Shown here: in pieces, positions 59,490 through 64,000 of the stretch
How positions within the stretch are numbered: the first letter of the stretch is position 1
Layout: every line of letters starts with the position of its first letter
Assembly (NCBI RefSeq): GCF_958979055.1
Contig: NC_084896.1
Location: 24,252,501-24,316,500, forward strand
Length of the DNA stretch: 64,000 nucleotides
Origin: Alnus glutinosa
Lineage: Eukaryota; Streptophyta; Magnoliopsida; Fagales; Betulaceae
Direction: 5' to 3'
The notes under the pieces: model-generated
Told to the model about the DNA's origin: nothing
Seen by the model: only the letters and a program-made list of their open reading frames with translations
The model's database searches: none
Position numbers and translations under genes: made by a program

Positions 59490-59970
59490 GATTTAGTTTA
59501 AAATTGTAATTTTGTAGATAAAAAGTGCGATTTTAAATTAAATTACAAAAAATAAATTGTTTAAGAATTACGTTTTTAAAAAATTACGATTTAAAAACGT
59601 AAAAAACTATTTTTTCAAATTACAAGGAATGTGCACTTTTTTGAAAATACAGAATTTTAAAGGATAAATTGCGATTTTGCTAAACGCTTAACTGTTTTTT
59701 TAAAAATTACATTTTCAAATCACACATTTTGAAATTGCTATTTTAAAATCGTACTTTTTGAAGAGAAATGCTAAATGTACCAAATTTTTTACCAAGAGAT
59801 GAATACCAAGATGATGTGGAGCTTATTCATTGGTACCTGTAGCATTTCTTTTTATTAATGATTTTGATTATCTCCAATGAATAAGTTCCACATCATCTTG
59901 GTACCTATCTCTTGGTAAAAAAATTTGTACTCCTAGCATTTCTCATTTTTGAAATCACAAACTTAAACGG
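59490..59970. repeat. AT-rich dispersed repeat interrupted by a MITE
   Basis: Blocks such as GTGCGATTTTAAATTAAATT and AAATTGCGATTTTGCTAAACGC match the 7300-7565 copy in order. The tail GAAATCACAAACTTAAACGG resumes after the MITE at 59763-59944. Confidence 0.65.
59763..59944. mobile_element. MITE with 9-bp target duplication
   Basis: The perfect ends GAGAAATGCTA/TAGCATTTCTC bound 182 bp whose arms pair through ACCAAGATGATGTGGAGCTT and CCAATGAATAAG. It is flanked by CTTTTTGAA (59754-59762) and ATTTTTGAA (59945-59953), one mismatch. Mutator-like by duplication length. Confidence 0.85.
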
Positions 59971-60047
59971 ACCCTTAAAGTAGTTTATGTCTAATTATTT
60001 ACCATCGATGATATTTTGGTAATACTACTATGTATATAGTATTTACT

Positions 60048-60049
<2 letters not shown>

Positions 60050-60116
<67 letters not shown>
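60050..60116. repeat. (TG)n(TA)n microsatellite
   Basis: A GTGTGT stretch passes directly into ~27 TA units; short reading frames here are artefacts. Confidence 0.95.
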
Positions 60117-60118
<2 letters not shown>

Positions 60119-60892
60119 AGTACTTTTTTCTAAAGCAATATATGTATATATTAAATAACGTGATATCATGTATCTTGTTAAATGCAACAAATTATTATAC
60201 AGACCGTAAAATAATTTATCTTCATTTTACTTGAAGTGAAAAAGATCTTATTTTATGTGTATAGAGTATTAAATAGTAATGTATTATTAAATAGATTACG
60301 TTATAAGAAAAAATATATGGAAGGATGATTATTTGAAAGACCATCAATGTTAGGAGAAATAGTGTTACTAGGAATACTACAAGTCTCTTACAAAATTGAT
60401 GTGACAATTCATAATTAATGAAATGATTAAACAAAAAATATGATTTGTTAATTTAATTAGTTAATCGCTCACCTGTCAACCATATCGTCGTAGTTATTTT
60501 ACCAATTATAAATTATCATGTCAGTTTCTAAGAAAATTTCAACATTTTCCTTAGAGAAATATTCTATAAATCTAAAACTCATCTTTTCTTGCCACTTAAA
60601 CAATTCAAAGGGGAAAAAAAAAAAAAGAATAAGAGGAGGAAGAAGAGGTGATCATCCATATTAGATTCTTTTGAATTCTCATATGTTCTATCAAGTAGAT
60701 TTTTTTTATTTTTTTAAAAAAAAAATTAATCATTGTGTTCAAACTAAATGATTAATATTTATGATCTCAACATTTATCATATAAGTATTTTTTTTTTTTT
60801 TTTTTTTTTTTTGTATTTTAAAAGTGGTAAATATTGATAGAATAAAATGTTATCCATTTGCTTTGAAATTTGATATTTGTTAAAGTATACAG

Positions 60893-61273
60893 ATGGTATA
60901 CCTAAGAATTTTTAAACCGTTGATCCAAGGAGTAGAGAATAAAAGTCACGCGGACATAAAGAGCGTGACAGCGATTGTGCTCCAACAGGATATGAATCAT
61001 ATGATGCTCTTTAGTCTTTGCAAAGGCAGTGGCCCATGGGCTACAGATACTCAGATACACAAACGTTGTCGTGGGGGGCGCACTGTGCGCTCTCTTCTAC
61101 CATGTGATCTGTGTGATTGGAGGAATTTATTTCACCATGCCTTCCGCAGGTGGCAGCGCGTGGTTGTACTTTCCGGAAAGAAGATCGAATCCTATTCTAA
61201 AAGAGAAAAACAGACTGCAAAGTCGTTTATTAGCCAACAGATGCCTGTCTTATCAACAATTATAACAAGTTAA
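60893..61273 (+). other. Unassigned GC-richer block with two overlapping frames
   Basis: A ~380-bp island of higher GC lies in AT-rich DNA. One frame (60893-61273, 126 codons) is basic. Another (61029-61265, 78 codons) holds a hydrophobic stretch VVVGGALCALFYHVICVIGG. I recognise neither and cannot tell which, if any, was coding. A captured exon is the likeliest explanation. Confidence 0.25.
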
Positions 61274-61899
61274 AATTAAAGAAATTCTTTCGTTTAAAAT
61301 TCTCTTAAAAAAATGGCACTTTTTTTTTTTAAAAAAAAATTACTATTTTAAAAGTTGAACATCAATTCATTTTTAAGTTTTTTTATTAACTGGGTTTTTA
61401 AATCACTATTTTTAAAAAAAAAAAAATCACACATTTTAAAATCATTAAATTAAACAGACCCTTAGTCAAAGTACACTTTTTGTAAACTAATATAATACAT
61501 AAAATATTTAATTGAAATGAAAGATAATTTATGAAGAAAAAATTAACACTTAAATTATTATTTATCTCAAAAAATTTAATTAATATTTTAGCACTGAACA
61601 GTATAAAAACATAACTTGACCTCGATCTACGAAAAAGAAAAAAAAATAATAATTGGTTTTTTATTTTTTTAACAAATTGATGCTTCTTTCTTTTTAGCAT
61701 ATACATAATTTTGAGTCTAATTACTTAGAAGAAAAAAAAAAGAAAAAAAAAAAGACGTATTTCTTATTTAATCTATGAAAAAGCTTGCACGTGCGCCACG
61801 TTGGGGCCACGGTGCCACCCTCGAATTTTCTGCACATGCACTTAACAAAAAGAAAGAGAGCGGCAACCCCCAAAGAAAAAGACACTACATAAATAGAAA

Positions 61900-62310
61900 T
61901 GGACCTTGAATGGAAAAAGACCCTACATATTGGATACGTGGATTCTTATGGAGCACTTGCCAATTTTATGTATCATATTTTTATCACATTTTTAAAGATG
62001 ATGTATTACAGATCGATCGAGAGAATAACTCGATTACCCTACTTATGAAAAGAACTGGCCACTTTGTAGAGGAAATCAAAGAAGGGTCGGATTTCTTTAG
62101 ATTTTCATGTGTTGTCCATATCAGTAGGAAAGTTAATTCAGCGGCTCACATCTTAGCAAGGGAGACAACCACTCATGTAATAGATTTGTAAGATATTCTA
62201 AGTAGCATCTGCAGGGTATTGTAAGTAGGGAACGAGTTTGTCCTTAGATCGTGATATTGGATCAATTTGATCTATTCTATAAGAATGGTTTTTTGTTAAA
62301 AAAAAAATAA
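61900..62310 (+). mobile_element. LINE 3' fragment with RNase H remnant
   Basis: The plus-strand frame 61910-62191 reads GHFVEEIKEGSDFFRFSCVV then HISRKVNSAAHILARET, the end of the RNase H-like domain of plant LINEs (HxxRxxNxAAHxLA). A non-coding stretch and an A-rich tail at ~62297 follow. The active-site acids upstream are not retained. Confidence 0.7.
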
Positions 62311-62439
62311 TAATAATTTCAATCAATTATTTATTTATTTATTTATTTTTGGGTTGGTTAGGATTGTCACATGAGCACTGTAAGATAATTACGGGAGTAA
62401 AAATGTAGTTTTTAGCATTACTCAATAAATACATAATTG

Positions 62440-62835
62440 GAGAAACTGCACTTACCTCCCTCAAATTACCACAATATTTGTATTGTCCCTCTCAAACTAT
62501 CAATTTTTTCAATTTACCTCGTTGAACTTTCAAAGCCCAAAGGAGTTGCAATATTACCATTATGCGCAAAAAAAGGACAAAACTACCCTACACATAAGAT
62601 AAAATAATAATAACAAAATGAAAAATGAAAAAAAAAAAAAGGGTCAAAAAAATCAGAAAACAAAAAGGAAAAAATAGAAAGAAAAAAACGACAAAAAGGG
62701 GGGGGGAAAGAAGAAGTAAAAATCAAAAAAAAAAAAAAAAAAAAGAGTAAAAAATCAGAACAAATCGAAAAAGACAAAAAAAATAAAAAAGAGTAAAAAA
62801 TCAGAACAAATCGAAAAAGACAAAAAAAAATAAAA
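62440..62835. repeat. Transposon-end-like sequence and A-rich tandem repeat
   Basis: At 62440 GGAGAAACTGCACTTACC...TCAAATTACCACAA and ...CTCAAACTATCAA repeat a motif common at MULE-like ends. Purine-rich low-complexity DNA follows. A ~46-bp unit (GAGTAAAAAATCAGAACAAA...) occurs twice at 62742-62835. Confidence 0.5.
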
Positions 62836-64000
62836 AAGAAAAAAGTGAAAAATTCTGAAATGATCCATGGCTAGCCATGGGTCACGACGTTTTATTTTAT
62901 TTTTTTCTAAATTTTTGTTTTTTTAAATTGTTTTGATTTTTTTTTTTTTTTATAAATTTTGCTTATTATTTTTTATTATTTTTAAATACTATTAAAGTTT
63001 GATCTAATGATAATTTTAACCGTCACATTAACTTTAAAGTTTATGTCCCTTGTTAATTCTAAATTTTCATTGAATCAAACCACTTGTGATGACTTATACA
63101 TTTGAAAAATATGATTTGATGCCCATAATAAAAAATAAAATTACAATTGGAAGCCGATAACCATTAAGGACAAATTGCATGTTGTGACTTCTTAGCGACA
63201 AAAAGTGTCACTAAAAATAGGACACAAAGATGGTCCTTTAAGATTCATGCATGTATGTATATATATATATATATTTGAATTCTCTTTCGTTTGTTATATC
63301 TCCCATGAAAGCGATTAGACATATTAGTTAGTTTATTTATTTATTTTTTGGATGATTTCTTAAATATCAATCATGCATGCCCTTTCTGTAGCCTCGACCA
63401 TGCTTCATGGGGCCATTGTTGTGGTCGATTTTCCAGCATACTACATGTTCTATCCATTTCATTATAAGCAATGTTCTTTGTTTTGTAGTCCATACGGGCT
63501 AGGTTTCTTTGCTAGGTTAGTGCTATTTTGTTCAATGTAAGGAATCTCAAAATAAATTGTTTGAATAAAAAAGGAAAAGCCCAATCATATGAACAAAGAA
63601 TGACCTAATTTAGTTCATTTTCTTCTTAGTTTTTTATTTTTTGTTCTTTTGTATGGTAAGAAGGTCTCGAGAAGCTTATTAGTATGTTAATCTAATTTTT
63701 AATAATTAAAAATAAAGGTGGAGACATCACGTTTTTTTTAAGAAAATAAAGAGACAGAGGTTTGTGGTAGGTCACTAACGGTTAGAATAAAAATTAAATG
63801 ATTAAATTTATCTATTTTTAATAGTTTATAATTATTATTTTTGGATAAATAATTATTTAATATGGTATTAAAGCCGAATGCCTTGAGTTTGAATTTTGAC
63901 TTCACTATTTACCCAATTTCAATTAAATATTTCACGTGTTAAACATTACTTATTAAATAAGCGTTTGAGCCCACACATGAAAAGGAGTGCTAGACTATAA
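62836..64000. other. AT-rich end of window
   Basis: No gene recognised. A CACTA-like phrase lies near 63193. TGGTATTAAAGCC at ~63862 resembles a decayed primer-binding site for initiator tRNA-Met (TGGTATCAGAGC), followed by text common next to plant retroelements (GCGTTTGAGCCCACACATGA). Confidence 0.35.

Noticed and set aside
60049..60234. Tyr/Ile repeat protein
   Set aside because: It is translation of the (TG)n(TA)n microsatellite.
1..64000. CRISPR array, bacterial operon or viral insertion
   Set aside because: Repeats are transposons or microsatellites without regular unique spacers; no viral proteins were seen and all recognisable proteins are plant or plant-transposon types.

Overview
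This is a nuclear segment from a dicot plant genome. The low-G+C, repeat-rich background, short AG/GT-bounded introns, plant-only protein families (P-type PPR, HIPP, lysine-rich AGP, DUF620, COBRA-like, G-type lectin kinase) and dense MITE/LINE/LTR debris all point that way. The species cannot be fixed from the sequence, and no organellar, bacterial or viral genome signature was seen.

Five genes look intact. They are an intronless PPR protein (1542-3998, minus), a three-exon heavy-metal-associated HIPP-like protein of 76 aa (7934-8783, minus), a two-exon plastid-type SWIB protein of 139 aa (10955-14555, minus), a two-exon lysine-rich classical arabinogalactan protein of 223 aa (38164-39442, plus) and a three-exon DUF620 protein of 476 aa (51992-54127, minus). 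A small secreted FAS1-domain protein (26631-27215, plus) is plausible but less certain. These genes do not form a pathway; each stands alone between repeats.

The rest is mostly a record of transposition and gene-fragment capture. At 4.2-7.0 kb, two ~510-bp inverted arms enclose pieces of three unrelated genes (CYP71-type P450, UGT, cytosolic GAPDH), as in a Pack-type DNA transposon. At 23.7-24.8 kb there are four more unrelated pieces (UDP-glucuronate 4-epimerase, DEAH-box splicing helicase N-terminus, CYP97C1/LUT1 N-terminus, ZRK-type kinase). At 19.1-22.6 kb a broken COBRA-like gene runs straight into a broken G-type lectin receptor kinase. At 29.0-30.3 kb a MULE-transposase-like N-terminal domain is joined through good splice sites to a B3 domain, with disabling mutations.

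Mobile elements with readable target-site duplications include a solo LTR (22720-23352, ATTCT), a hAT-like element with very GC-rich ends (34465-35624, CCTAAGAG), several MITEs with 9-bp duplications (17713-18109, 19875-20055, 30923-31065, 59763-59944) and one MITE nested inside a relative (36479-36771). LINE 3' ends with A-tails lie at 9.3, 16.4-17.5, 44.0-44.3 and 61.9-62.3 kb. From 39.5 to 51.9 kb and from 54.5 kb to the end no intact gene was recognised; these stretches are AT-rich repeats, MITEs, LTR-like sequence and simple repeats.
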